The notes beneath the pieces are model-generated. The model was not told where the DNA came from. It searched no databases and saw only the letters and a list, made by a program, of their open reading frames with translations. From assembly GCA_002346435.1 (NCBI GenBank), contig DDZT01000041.1:1-19501 (forward strand): a DNA stretch of 19,501 nucleotides, read 5' to 3'. Source of the DNA: Anaerolineales bacterium UBA3001 (GTDB lineage Bacteria > Chloroflexota > Anaerolineae > Anaerolineales > UBA11657). A program made the translations under genes and the position numbers. Below are positions 6,911 through 14,918 of the stretch, in pieces. Each line of letters opens with the position of its first letter. Within the stretch, counting starts at the first letter, position 1.

Positions 6911-6992
6911 TGGGGCAGGTGGGACTCGAACCCACATAGGTTTCCCTGGCAGATTTTAAGTCTGCTGCGTATGCCAATTCCGCCACTGCCCC
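6911..6992 (-). tRNA. tRNA-Leu (UAA)
   Basis: An 82-base class II tRNA read on the minus strand. The 7-bp acceptor stem pairs GGGGCAG with CTGCCCC, and the discriminator base is A. The anticodon stem-loop is CAGACTTAAAATCTG with anticodon TAA. A long variable arm closes as AGG-GAAA-CCT. The T arm contains GGTTCGAGTCC. The 3' CCA is not encoded. It lies between the convergent recN and RmlD-like genes. Confidence 0.95.
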
Positions 6993-7022
6993 GCAAACTC
7001 CAATTGTACTGACACATCGTAT

Positions 7023-7898
7023 TTAGTCAACAATTGTTTTGTCAGATAATACGTGTTTCATGCGCTTGATGGCCTCGTCAACATTTAGCAATGGAGTATT
7101 AAGTAAATGTTTTGCTTTGTTTATGTCCAATGTGAGGTTGCGTGGTCTTAGCAGACCACTTTCTGCTTGTAAGCCAGGAAATAGATTGGGTTTTAAATCA
7201 ACATTTAACATGTCAAGCAGTTTTATCCCAAAATCCCAACGATTTAGTGGATTTGGACCTGCTATATTTAGGAAACCAGTAAAAGAGCTATCTGCCAGTT
7301 CTAGCAAACTGTGCGCGAGTGTATCTACCCAAATTGGGCATCTTATCTCATCTGTAAAAAGAACCACCTTGTTTCCTAGCATTACGTCATTAACTAACCA
7401 TTTGGTCTGGTGATCTAGGGGGAATATTCCGTAAATTAGTGAAGTTCTCACTATTACAGCTGAAGCACAGTTGGCCATTACAATAGCTTCAGCGATAGCT
7501 TTAGCTTTGCCGTATGGATGCATTGGGTTTGCTTTTGCACTGTCTAAATAAGGAGCATTTTCTCCATCTAATACCATGTCAGTTGATACATATACTAACC
7601 GGGTTGAGCTGTTTGCCACAGTTGAGACGATGTTTTCAATAGCAGGAACAATAGAGTCCTCGGATCTGTTAGAGCATGCGGTATGAATTATCACATCCGG
7701 TTTAAGGTCTGTTAAGGTTTTATGTACATCACGCTTATTACATAGGTCAAGTTGTATAGGTGTTCCAAGGAGTGATTGATCAGGTGAATTAGAATGCCAA
7801 CTGTAAAACAGATCCCATTCTTTGGAAAACTTTGCCACTCTGTGCCCTAAATGTCCGGCTGATCCTGTAAGAAACAAACGCTTCAATTGAGTAGTCAA
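7023..7898 (-). CDS. RmlD-like NAD(P)-dependent sugar-nucleotide reductase/epimerase
   Basis: A 291-residue extended short-chain dehydrogenase. The N-terminal Rossmann motif is Gly12-x2-Gly15-x2-Gly18 (GSAGHLG). The active site has Ser105 in YVSTDMVLDG and the Tyr129-x3-Lys133 pair in HPYGKAKAIAE. These features place it near RmlD (dTDP-4-dehydrorhamnose reductase), and the length is right. No other rhamnose-pathway gene is nearby, so the substrate is unknown. The start is TTG at 7898, overlapping the rnc stop codon (TTGA) and preceded by AAAGAG at a suitable distance. It is the last gene of the fabF-rnc-RmlD transcript, and its stop lies about 30 bases from the tRNA. Confidence 0.85.
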   Translation of the reverse strand: MTTQLKRLFLTGSAGHLGHRVAKFSKEWDLFYSWHSNSPDQSLLGTPIQLDLCNKRDVHKTLTDLKPDVIIHTACSNRSEDSIVPAIENIVSTVANSSTRLVYVSTDMVLDGENAPYLDSAKANPMHPYGKAKAIAEAIVMANCASAVIVRTSLIYGIFPLDHQTKWLVNDVMLGNKVVLFTDEIRCPIWVDTLAHSLLELADSSFTGFLNIAGPNPLNRWDFGIKLLDMLNVDLKPNLFPGLQAESGLLRPRNLTLDINKAKHLLNTPLLNVDEAIKRMKHVLSDKTIVD

Positions 7899-8596
7899 AT
7901 TTGCTCTTTCATATTACTAACAACTTCTAAAGCAATACGAGCTGCTGATTGCTCAGCTTGTTGTTTGCTTTTTCCTCGGCCAGTGCTGAAATGTTTTTCA
8001 CCTATTATTACTTCAACTGTGAACTCCTTATCATGATCAGGTCCAGTCTCAGCAATCGTCATATAACTAGGAGTTTCACCTAAAGTGCCCTGTGCCCATT
8101 CTTGGAGTTGACTTTTGTTATCAAAGTGGCTCTTGTTTGCCAGAGACTTGCGTGCCTCCTGTAATAATAGCGGTTCAAGAAACTTGGCTACTCTGTATAT
8201 GTCAGAGTCTAGATATATTGCACCAACTAGAGCCTCAAAGGTATCACATAGTAGACTATGACGTTGTCGTCCCCCAGAATCCTCCTCACCCCGTCCCAAT
8301 ATAATTTTCTGGCCAAGCGCAAATTTACCAGCTAGATGAGACAATTGCTCAGTACGTACTAGGGCAGATCGTAACCTAGTAAGTTCCCCTTCACTGAGTT
8401 CAGTGAATTCGCTAAATAACAATGAAGTAGCCACAAAATCTATGACTGCATCTCCTAAAAATTCTAGCCTTTCGTTGTCATCGAATAATTCAGTATTTTC
8501 GTTAAGGCTAGAGCTATGAGTCAAGGATTGGAGAAGTAGCCTAGGATTTTTAAACTTGTATCCTATACTTTTTTGGAGTGCTTCCAAATCAGTCAT
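7895..8596 (-). CDS. rnc: Ribonuclease III
   Basis: A 233-residue RNase III that cuts double-stranded RNA in rRNA and mRNA processing. The catalytic domain (about residues 1-150) has the signature NERLEFLGD (41-49). Metal-binding residues are Glu42, Glu45, Asp49, Asp118 and Glu121, equivalent to E. coli Glu38, Glu41, Asp45, Asp114 and Glu117. A double-stranded-RNA-binding domain fills residues about 156-228 and ends in GRGKSKQQAEQSAARIALE. The ATG overlaps the fabF stop by 4 bases (ATGA), and the stop overlaps the next TTG start, so all three genes are coupled. A fabF-rnc pairing is common in bacteria. Confidence 0.97.
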   Translation of the reverse strand: MTDLEALQKSIGYKFKNPRLLLQSLTHSSSLNENTELFDDNERLEFLGDAVIDFVATSLLFSEFTELSEGELTRLRSALVRTEQLSHLAGKFALGQKIILGRGEEDSGGRQRHSLLCDTFEALVGAIYLDSDIYRVAKFLEPLLLQEARKSLANKSHFDNKSQLQEWAQGTLGETPSYMTIAETGPDHDKEFTVEVIIGEKHFSTGRGKSKQQAEQSAARIALEVVSNMKEQI

Positions 8597-9828
8597 ACGT
8601 ATTTTTTGAACAAAAGCACAGAGTTATGACCACCAAATCCAAAAGAATTACTAATGACGACGTTTATACATGCATCACGAGCATTGTTTGGAACATAATC
8701 CAAATCACAATCTGGATCTGGAGTTGCATAGTGAATGGTAGGTGGAGATGTTTGTGTTTGAATCGCTTGAACACAGAAGAAAGCTTCGAGTGAGCCGGTT
8801 GCTCCCATCATGTGACCAGTCATAGATTTTGTAGATGAAATCGGTATTTCATATGCCCTTTTGCCAAAAACAGTCTTGATTGCTATAGTTTCAGACACGT
8901 CATTAAGAGGTGTTGCTGTTCCATGAGCGTTTATATAGTCTATATCTGAAGAGTTGACTTCAGCTATTTCCATGGCTTGTCGCATAGCTTGTGCTCCTCC
9001 CGTACCTTGATCATGTGGTGCAGTAATATGGAATGCATCACCTGTTATTCCATAACCGGACAATTCTGCAAGTATATTAGCTCCTCTTTCCTTGGCTTTA
9101 GTTAATTCTTCGAGCATCAGTACACATGAACCTTCACCCATGACTAGACCATCACGATTCCTGTCAAATGGCTGTGGTGTCATGGAAAAATCGTCGTTTC
9201 TTCTACTCATAGCACCTAGACGATCAAATGCAGCAATACCGATTTTACAAATTGTTGCTTCTGATCCTCCAGCTAGGATTGCATCGCACATACCACTTCT
9301 AATTTGTTGCCAAGCTAGTCCTATGCCGTCCGAACTCGATGCGCATGCTGAAGCTACCGATAGAGCAGGTCCTTGAGCACCAATTTCTATTGCTACTAAT
9401 CCGCTTGGCCCATTAGGCATTAGCATTGGTATAGTCAATGGGCTGACTCTGCGTGGTCCATGAGATACCATGTGGCGTATAGAATCATCTAATGATGAGA
9501 TTCCACCTATGGAACTACTAATCACAACACCTACTCTATTTGCATTTGATTCGTTGATCTCTAATCCAGAATCCAATAGAGCTTGTTTTCCAGCTGCGAC
9601 AGCTAACTGTTGACACCGATCACGTCTTCGGGCATTAGCTGGACTCATATGTTCTTTTGGGTCAAACCCTTTGACTTCACATGCTATTTGTACCAGAAAA
9701 TCACTAGAGTCAAATAATGTTATTGGCGCAACTCCACTGACACCTTCTACACAATTATTCCAACTTTCTTGTGCAGATAATCCTATAGGGCTTATGGCAC
9801 CTACACCTGTAATTACAACTCGTCTCAT
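8593..9828 (-). CDS. fabF: Beta-ketoacyl-ACP synthase II
   Basis: A 411-residue condensing enzyme that elongates acyl-ACP with malonyl-ACP in fatty acid synthesis. The catalytic set is complete: Cys162 in VASACASSSDG, His302 in NAHGTATPLND, and Lys334 and His339 in SSTKSMTGHMMGATG. The N-terminus MRRVVITGVGAISPIG and the end NSFGFGGHNSVLLF are typical of FabF, and the length is standard. acpP, often just upstream of fabF, is absent; the upstream gene is divergent. It is the first gene of a minus-strand unit with rnc and an RmlD-like gene. AT-rich sequence precedes the ATG with no clear Shine-Dalgarno site. Confidence 0.97.
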   Translation of the reverse strand: MRRVVITGVGAISPIGLSAQESWNNCVEGVSGVAPITLFDSSDFLVQIACEVKGFDPKEHMSPANARRRDRCQQLAVAAGKQALLDSGLEINESNANRVGVVISSSIGGISSLDDSIRHMVSHGPRRVSPLTIPMLMPNGPSGLVAIEIGAQGPALSVASACASSSDGIGLAWQQIRSGMCDAILAGGSEATICKIGIAAFDRLGAMSRRNDDFSMTPQPFDRNRDGLVMGEGSCVLMLEELTKAKERGANILAELSGYGITGDAFHITAPHDQGTGGAQAMRQAMEIAEVNSSDIDYINAHGTATPLNDVSETIAIKTVFGKRAYEIPISSTKSMTGHMMGATGSLEAFFCVQAIQTQTSPPTIHYATPDPDCDLDYVPNNARDACINVVISNSFGFGGHNSVLLFKKYV

Positions 9829-9930
9829 ATAGTTTGATATATATACTATAAATTCATATTATTACAACAGTAACATAACTATATTATAGAAGTGATTAGT
9901 CATCAAGAGATCATTGTTTTAGTATCTGAT

Positions 9931-9959
9931 AAATTCAAGTTATTCAGTTACTTGAATTT
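9931..9959. promoter_or_regulatory. Operator-like inverted repeat between fabF and DsrE-like gene
   Basis: A perfect 9-base inverted repeat, AAATTCAAG (9931-9939) and CTTGAATTT (9951-9959), with an 11-base centre. The right arm covers the -35 box of the promoter predicted for the DsrE-like gene. The geometry (arm centres 20 bases apart, two helical turns) is that of a dimeric regulator's operator. It could affect both divergent genes. Confidence 0.4.
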
Positions 9960-9980
9960 TTAATTGTTATTCAATATACT
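9952..9980 (+). promoter_or_regulatory. Sigma-70 promoter for DsrE-like gene
   Basis: -35 box TTGAAT (9952-9957), a 17-base spacer and -10 box TATACT (9975-9980), with 4 and 5 of 6 consensus bases. The predicted start near 9987 leaves a leader of about 64 bases. AAGGAG (10034-10039) is the ribosome binding site, 11 bases before the ATG. Confidence 0.6.
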
Positions 9981-10050
9981 GGGACTTAACACTGATTTAT
10001 ATCCGTGTTTATCTAAAAAAATACAAATTGTGTAAGGAGATTTATTTAAG

Positions 10051-10443
10051 ATGAAAGTCGCGTATATTTTTAATAGTCCACATGCTTCTATGTATAAGCT
10101 AGGACAGATGATTTTGCCTCAGCTTGAGGCTGGCACACATCTGGTGACAGTTGTGGGTATGTTTTTCTTTGATGATAATACATATGTTCTGCGGAACGGT
10201 GATCCAGTAGGTGAAAGGTTGTCCAAAGTAGCTAGTCAGTCAGGAATGTTATTGATGATGTGTGATATGTGTGCACTGTTTCGTAATTTGGCAGAAGGAA
10301 CACCCAAATGGAGTGCTCCAAATGTTCCTGATTCGGAAAGGTGTGTTCCGCTTGACACAGTTCCTGGAGTACAAGTAGGGTGTTTCCCGGATTTGTATAC
10401 AGCGTTATCTGGCAACTTACCTGACCAAGTAATTACTTTGTAG
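10051..10443 (+). CDS. DsrE-like sulfur-relay-type protein
   Basis: A 130-residue protein with the DsrE/TusD-like alpha/beta pattern. The first strand is KVAYIFNSP, then VVGMFFFDDNTYVLRNGDPVGERL (residues 34-57), then LLMMCDMCAL with Cys71-x2-Cys74. The C-terminal block GVQVGCFPDLYTAL has Cys111, and a fourth Cys is at 98. DsrE-family proteins carry sulfur on a reactive Cys, so Cys71, Cys74 or Cys111 could act in sulfur, selenium or redox transfer. It resembles a DsrE subgroup with a conserved GMFFFDDN block, but I could not verify the subgroup. No sulfur-relay partner is nearby and the gene stands alone with its own promoter and ribosome binding site. The fold call is fair; the function is unknown. 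Confidence 0.7.
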   Translation: MKVAYIFNSPHASMYKLGQMILPQLEAGTHLVTVVGMFFFDDNTYVLRNGDPVGERLSKVASQSGMLLMMCDMCALFRNLAEGTPKWSAPNVPDSERCVPLDTVPGVQVGCFPDLYTALSGNLPDQVITL

Positions 10444-10491
10444 CTTTAGTTCGTTATGTGATTAGCCCGAGACAGACTGAAAATCTAGCAG

Positions 10492-10546
10492 GATTAGAAT
10501 AGGTTCTTTCAAATGTAATTATCAATTTGAAGAATCTGTTCTAATC
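10492..10546. terminator. Long imperfect hairpin between convergent genes, possible bidirectional terminator
   Basis: The left arm 10492-10514 and right arm 10525-10546 pair over about 22 positions around a 10-base loop, with two G-U type mismatches and one extra base. The right arm includes the ftsK stop codon. No strong T-tract follows on the plus strand; TTTT occurs a little downstream on the minus strand. The position between convergent genes fits transcription termination in both directions. Confidence 0.5.
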
Positions 10547-12754
10547 TTCAATCTCTTCAATCGAATGAACGATATCTTTTTCAATTAGCGAGGACTTTTG
10601 GAATACATCACGTTGTTTGGCACCTGATTTCGCTGGCCCTACTATCCCTGATTCTTCTAAGTCGTCAATTAACTTAGCAGAACGTGTATAACCAATTCTT
10701 AAGTGTTTTTGTAACATAGAAATGGAAGCACGATTTTTTGTTTGCACAATCTCTATTGCTTTGTCATAAAGTTCATCCCGACCTTCGGCTTCCGCAATAG
10801 TTTCGATTTCATCTGTTATATCTTTAGATTTTGAGGAAGGTGCTATAGTATCAGTTTTGGGTTCGCTGGTGGAGGTGTCTGTTTTAACTGATGATGTGTC
10901 AAGATTAGCATAAAAACCCCTCCAGTATCTTACTAATTTGCGTAGTTCTGTATCCGACACAAACGTACCTTGCATTCTAAGGGGTTGCGCTGCATCTGGT
11001 GACTGAAATAGCATGTCCCCACGTCCTAGTAGTCGCTCGGCACCTGGATGATCTAATATAACACGACTGTCAGTTAGTGAAGCTACAGCAAAAGCAATTC
11101 GAGCTGGGAAATTAGCTTTTATTAATCCGGTTACTACATCAGCTGATGGTCTTTGAGTTGATATAATGAGATGGATTCCAGTGGCTCGAGCCATTTGGGC
11201 TAGTCGTGTGATTATTTGTTCGGTGTCCTCAGCTGATACCATCATAAGATCAGCCAACTCATCTACTACAACAACAATATATGGAATAGTATCTTCTTCA
11301 TTCTTAGGAGCTTTTCTATTAAAGTCTTCGATGTTGCGAGCACCAGTATCAGAGAATTTCGTGTAACGCTTATCCATCTCCCTAGATATCCACTGAAGGC
11401 TTGACACAACTTTGCTTACATCCACAATCACTGGTGCTAATAGATGCGGTATGTGACGATATGCAGTCAGTTCTACGCGTTTGGGGTCTATCATTAGCAT
11501 TTTAAGTTGGTCAGGTGTATTTTTCAGTAAAAGTGTTGCTATTATTCCATTGACGCATACACTTTTTCCTGATCCGGTTGTACCTGCTATTAGTAGGTGT
11601 GGCATTGATCGAAGGTCGGCACATACTGATGCGCCTGAAACATCCTGTCCTAGACAAAGTGCTAGAGGCGAGTTGTGTTTTGTGTATGCTTCCGACTCTA
11701 GTAAATCACGCAACGCCACTTGCGAACTATCTGCGTTTGGAACTTCCATACCGATATATCCCTTACCTGGAACTGGTGCTTCAATGCGGATAGAGGCTGC
11801 TGCTAATGCTAATGCTAAATCATCTGCAAGAGTTGATATTTTATTAACCTTTACCTTTGTGCGTTTGCCTTTACTATTAGTGACGAAGTCAGGTTCCACG
11901 CCAAATTGGGTTATGGTAGGTCCTCGGTTAATTTCCACTACTCGACCTGGAGCGCCAAATGATACTAGAGTTTCTTCGATTGTTTCTGCACGTTGCCTAT
12001 CATATTCGTCATCTGCTGCCATTTCAGCTCCTACAGATAAAATGCTTGCTATTTTTGGTAAAGTCCAGTTGGTTGTGCTGACTTCGTCAAGTGTTGTACT
12101 AGTGTCTATATCCTGCAGTTCAGCTTTCCTTTCTAATTTTGCAGATCCTGTATGTTTGTTGGCTTGGCGTTTTGTGTTGTCGATCTTTTTTGTCTTGGCA
12201 GGTTTAGTTATTGTTGGGATCTTGGTTTGACTGGGTGTGCGTGTGGCCACAAGCTTCTTTTTACTGCTCTGTAAGATTTGGCCGGGCTCAATATATATGT
12301 TGTCTAGCAGGCCAATAATCTTTTTAGTAGATGTTCTGAGTGTCAGGATAATACTAATTGAAAGCCATGAGATTAATACAACCCATGTTCCCATTACTCC
12401 TAGACCATCCAACATGGTATGCGAGAAATATTCTCCAATAATGCCACCACTTGTAGTGCCGGTGATAGTACTGAGTGTAGTAACTAGTCCTACAAATAGT
12501 AAGATTGTCCCCAAAATTTGTTCTGGTTCCAACTGGGGCAGGTTTTCATTAAAGTGTCTTAGAATTATCCAGCCACCAGTTAGCAAACATGCGATAGCAA
12601 CTACAAATCGTCCTAAACCAAAAAGATAGTATAAATATTCGACTATTGTACTTACCACAATGCTCTGATTGGGAGAAAATAATGCTAGCAATACTAATAT
12701 TCCAGCAAGTGCTAACAATACTCCTATTACATCCAGTTTTTGTTCCTTTGTCAT
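10541..12754 (-). CDS. ftsK: DNA translocase FtsK/SpoIIIE
   Basis: A 737-residue septal DNA pump that moves chromosome ends at division. The N-terminal membrane domain has about four transmembrane helices (residues 10-145). A basic, Lys/Thr/Ser-rich linker (about 160-220) follows. The motor has VPGKGYIGMEVPN (alpha/beta region), Walker A GTTGSGKS (391 to about 398), LKMLMIDPKRVELTAYRHIPHLL and Walker B VVVDELADLMM. A C-terminal gamma winged-helix domain (about 660-720) ends LRIGYTRSAKLIDDLEESGIVGPAKSGAKQRDV; it normally reads polar DNA sequences. The length is normal for a short-linker FtsK. It converges on the DsrE-like gene. A possible small membrane ORF lies just upstream on the same strand. 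Confidence 0.97.
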   Translation of the reverse strand: MTKEQKLDVIGVLLALAGILVLLALFSPNQSIVVSTIVEYLYYLFGLGRFVVAIACLLTGGWIILRHFNENLPQLEPEQILGTILLFVGLVTTLSTITGTTSGGIIGEYFSHTMLDGLGVMGTWVVLISWLSISIILTLRTSTKKIIGLLDNIYIEPGQILQSSKKKLVATRTPSQTKIPTITKPAKTKKIDNTKRQANKHTGSAKLERKAELQDIDTSTTLDEVSTTNWTLPKIASILSVGAEMAADDEYDRQRAETIEETLVSFGAPGRVVEINRGPTITQFGVEPDFVTNSKGKRTKVKVNKISTLADDLALALAAASIRIEAPVPGKGYIGMEVPNADSSQVALRDLLESEAYTKHNSPLALCLGQDVSGASVCADLRSMPHLLIAGTTGSGKSVCVNGIIATLLLKNTPDQLKMLMIDPKRVELTAYRHIPHLLAPVIVDVSKVVSSLQWISREMDKRYTKFSDTGARNIEDFNRKAPKNEEDTIPYIVVVVDELADLMMVSAEDTEQIITRLAQMARATGIHLIISTQRPSADVVTGLIKANFPARIAFAVASLTDSRVILDHPGAERLLGRGDMLFQSPDAAQPLRMQGTFVSDTELRKLVRYWRGFYANLDTSSVKTDTSTSEPKTDTIAPSSKSKDITDEIETIAEAEGRDELYDKAIEIVQTKNRASISMLQKHLRIGYTRSAKLIDDLEESGIVGPAKSGAKQRDVFQKSSLIEKDIVHSIEEIED

Positions 12755-13045
12755 TTTATTTGCACAGTTCTTTGGATTTGTTTAGTTACTGATTATGGTT
12801 TAAGCAGTTCTGAGTAAATGTTACAAGGTTTTGCTTACTTATGTTGAAATAGTGCCTAGAAGGGTAGCAAGTGTAGTGCCAGACTTCTAAGGCAATAATA
12901 AGCAATACTAATACCATAACTGAGCCCATAATTTATACCTTGATACTAGAATTCTTGAAACTGCGATATACGTGTTATTATAGGTGTAATAATTTGCAAA
13001 AAAATCTTGTGTAGCTCATAGCAAACTGTATTAGATATTGGTATC
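12755..13045. other. Divergent intergenic region between ftsK and def
   Basis: This 291-base AT-rich stretch separates two divergent genes and must hold both of their promoters. I saw no pair of boxes clear enough to name. The only coding candidate is the 47-codon minus-strand ORF at 12786-12929, listed separately. No tRNA, repeat or riboswitch was seen. Confidence 0.5.
12786..12929 (-). CDS. Possible small membrane protein upstream of ftsK
   Basis: A 47-codon ORF starting MGSVMVLVLLIIALEVWHY. The first 15 or so residues form one hydrophobic helix, and the rest is polar with no known motif. AAGG lies 8 bases before the ATG, better placed than most ribosome binding sites here. It ends 31 bases before the ftsK ATG. 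No family is recognised, and an AT-rich spacer can produce such an ORF by chance, so it is only a candidate. Confidence 0.3.
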   Translation of the reverse strand: MGSVMVLVLLIIALEVWHYTCYPSRHYFNISKQNLVTFTQNCLNHNQ

Positions 13046-13597
13046 ATGGCTTTGTTGAACATTATAAATCCCTCAGATCCGGTTTTGAGACGTAAAGCAA
13101 AGAAGGTTACTAGATTTGATGGAAAATTACAGAATCTTATAGATGATATGATCGAGACGATGCATGATGCACCGGGAATTGGTTTAGCTGCACCACAAGT
13201 ATCGGAAAGTCTACGTCTTTTTGTGGCTCATTTAGAAGAAGATCCAGATGATGAAAATAATTCAGCTGACGGCAATGATATTACGATACCGGGTTTAGGA
13301 CGAATCCATGTCATGATCAATCCGAGGATAACTTATTTTTCAAGTGAAAGTGCCGTGCGTACTGAGGGTTGTTTGTCTTTACCAGGTTATTTAGGGGATG
13401 TGTGTCGTGCTCTAGAAATTTCTGTAAAATATACTGATCGCCATGGCCATAAACGCAAACTAAATACAAATGGTTGGATGGCTCGCGTGATTCAGCATGA
13501 ATATGATCATCTTGAGGGTGAGCTATTCATTGACAAAGCAGAAAAAATCTGGTTAGCGGATCAAGATTCAGATGATGAAAGTAAGGCTTCCAATTAA
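13046..13597 (+). CDS. def: Peptide deformylase
   Basis: A 183-residue metalloenzyme that removes the N-formyl group from new proteins. All three family motifs are present: GIGLAAPQ (residues 44-51), EGCLSLPG with metal ligand Cys109, and QHEYDHLEG with His151, Glu152 and His155. An acidic insertion (about 63-80, EEDPDDENNSADGND) separates the first two motifs and makes the loop longer than in E. coli Def. The C-terminus is also acidic (DQDSDDESKASN). It is divergent from ftsK and 116 bases upstream of cinA. The usual partner fmt is not nearby. Confidence 0.96.
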   Translation: MALLNIINPSDPVLRRKAKKVTRFDGKLQNLIDDMIETMHDAPGIGLAAPQVSESLRLFVAHLEEDPDDENNSADGNDITIPGLGRIHVMINPRITYFSSESAVRTEGCLSLPGYLGDVCRALEISVKYTDRHGHKRKLNTNGWMARVIQHEYDHLEGELFIDKAEKIWLADQDSDDESKASN

Positions 13598-13607
13598 TAT
13601 ATCTTAT

Positions 13608-13636
13608 TTGACATGCAATTAGAGTGTTTTGATATT
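13608..13636 (+). promoter_or_regulatory. Possible sigma-70 promoter for cinA
   Basis: A perfect -35 box TTGACA (13608-13613) and a 17-base spacer lead to GATATT (13631-13636), which matches 4 of 6 bases of the -10 consensus. It lies between the def stop codon and the cinA ATG, giving a leader of about 70 bases. Confidence 0.45.
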
Positions 13637-13713
13637 TACAATATAGAAATTTAGAATGCTTCAATCAATATTAGTGTTCTTTAATTATTCATTAATGTGA
13701 AACAAATGCGAGC

Positions 13714-14898
13714 ATGAAACCAACTGCTGAGATTATCGCTATAGGTAGTGAATTACTATCTGGATATATAGTTGACACCAATAGTTCTCATATTTCCCGT
13801 ATTCTGTCTTTGGGTGGAATTCAGCTTAGTTTCATATCTACTGTAGGAGATGACGAAGAAGTAATCGCTGCTACTGTTACAAGTGCTTTATCCAGATCAG
13901 ACATAGTACTTACTACAGGTGGACTGGGTCCTACAATAGACGATAAAACGCGTGTATCTGTAGCGCTTGCTACAAACCGGCAATTGGTTTTCGAGCACGA
14001 TCTATTAGAGCAGATCGAGTCGCGATTCAATAATTGGGGCAGGAAAATGAGTGAAAATAATATGAGGCAGGCTTATATACCAGATGGTGCAATACCAATT
14101 GAAAATCCAGTTGGCACTGCACCTTGTTTTATTGTAGAACACGATCAAAGCCGGGTAATATGTCTTCCAGGTGTTCCGAGAGAAATGAAATATCTTCTTG
14201 AACATGAGGTGATGCCGTATTTGGCGAGAGTTTTTCCCTCCACTGATGTGATTAAGACTCGAGTGCTGCACACTGTAGGTGTTGGGGAAAGCGTAGTTGA
14301 TTCAAAAATAGGTCATCTAGAGTCAATGAGAAATCCTGTGGTCGGATTGGCTGCTCATCAAGGTATAGTTGACATTAGAATAACTGCAACGGGTTCTTCA
14401 GAGAAAGAAGCAGATAAGTTAATATATAGTGTTGAAGAAGAGGCACGAGCGCATTTAAGGGAAGTTATATTTGGTGCTGACGGGCAATCTTTAGCATCAG
14501 TGGTTTTGGGTAAACTCGAAAAGTCCGGTCATACTGTGTCAGTTGTAGAAAGTGGTACCAGTGGTGAGTTGGCTAGCAAATTTGTATTGGCGGATAATGC
14601 AAAAGGTATATTTCAGGCTGGTATATTGTTAAGTAACTTTTCTTCCAGTGATGATTGTGATGTTGATAGAGATATGGAGGAAATGATACAGAGTTACTCA
14701 ACTAATCTAGAGAGCAATTTTGTTATAGCATCCTCAGTATACGACAAAGAGAATAGTATAGTCATTGGTGTTGCTTTGTTCAATTCAGGTGATAGGTCGA
14801 TGACAACTAAAACACGTGGTTTTGGAGGACACATAAAATATGCAGGTGAATGGGCTGCTAATGTTGGATTAGATCTATTGCGAAACTATGATATATAA
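13714..14898 (+). CDS. cinA: CinA-family protein with divergent amidase domain
   Basis: A 394-residue two-domain CinA. The N-terminal MoaB/MogA-like domain (about residues 1-170) has IIAIGSELLSGYIVDTNS, the core TTGGLGPTIDD and CLPGVPREM; in this family it is linked to ADP-ribose or nicotinamide-nucleotide hydrolysis. A linker domain (about 175-255) follows. The C-terminal domain (about 258-394) aligns with the PncC nicotinamide-nucleotide amidase, but the hallmark AESCTGG reads VESGTSG (278-284). Ser280 is kept, while the Cys and one Gly are lost, and the following GSS/GG region is not recognisable. Amidase activity may be weak or lost. The length is slightly below the usual 410-420 residues. 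The N-terminal assignment is firm. Confidence 0.92.
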   Translation: MKPTAEIIAIGSELLSGYIVDTNSSHISRILSLGGIQLSFISTVGDDEEVIAATVTSALSRSDIVLTTGGLGPTIDDKTRVSVALATNRQLVFEHDLLEQIESRFNNWGRKMSENNMRQAYIPDGAIPIENPVGTAPCFIVEHDQSRVICLPGVPREMKYLLEHEVMPYLARVFPSTDVIKTRVLHTVGVGESVVDSKIGHLESMRNPVVGLAAHQGIVDIRITATGSSEKEADKLIYSVEEEARAHLREVIFGADGQSLASVVLGKLEKSGHTVSVVESGTSGELASKFVLADNAKGIFQAGILLSNFSSSDDCDVDRDMEEMIQSYSTNLESNFVIASSVYDKENSIVIGVALFNSGDRSMTTKTRGFGGHIKYAGEWAANVGLDLLRNYDI

Positions 14899-14918
14899 AA
14901 ACTTTTCTAGCTAGGCTT

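Noticed and set aside
9829..9888. Minus-strand TATAAT (9883-9888) as the fabF promoter
   Set aside because: No acceptable -35 box lies 16-18 bases upstream, and AT-rich DNA gives many TATAAT matches.
11481..12230. 249-codon ORF on the plus strand, antisense to ftsK
   Set aside because: It lies wholly inside the confident ftsK gene, its translation is low in motifs and Ser/Val-rich, and it has no ribosome binding site. It is a shadow frame.
14908..14915. CTAGCTAG palindrome between convergent cinA and PAP2 genes
   Set aside because: Eight self-complementary bases with no loop or T-tract, too short to call a terminator.
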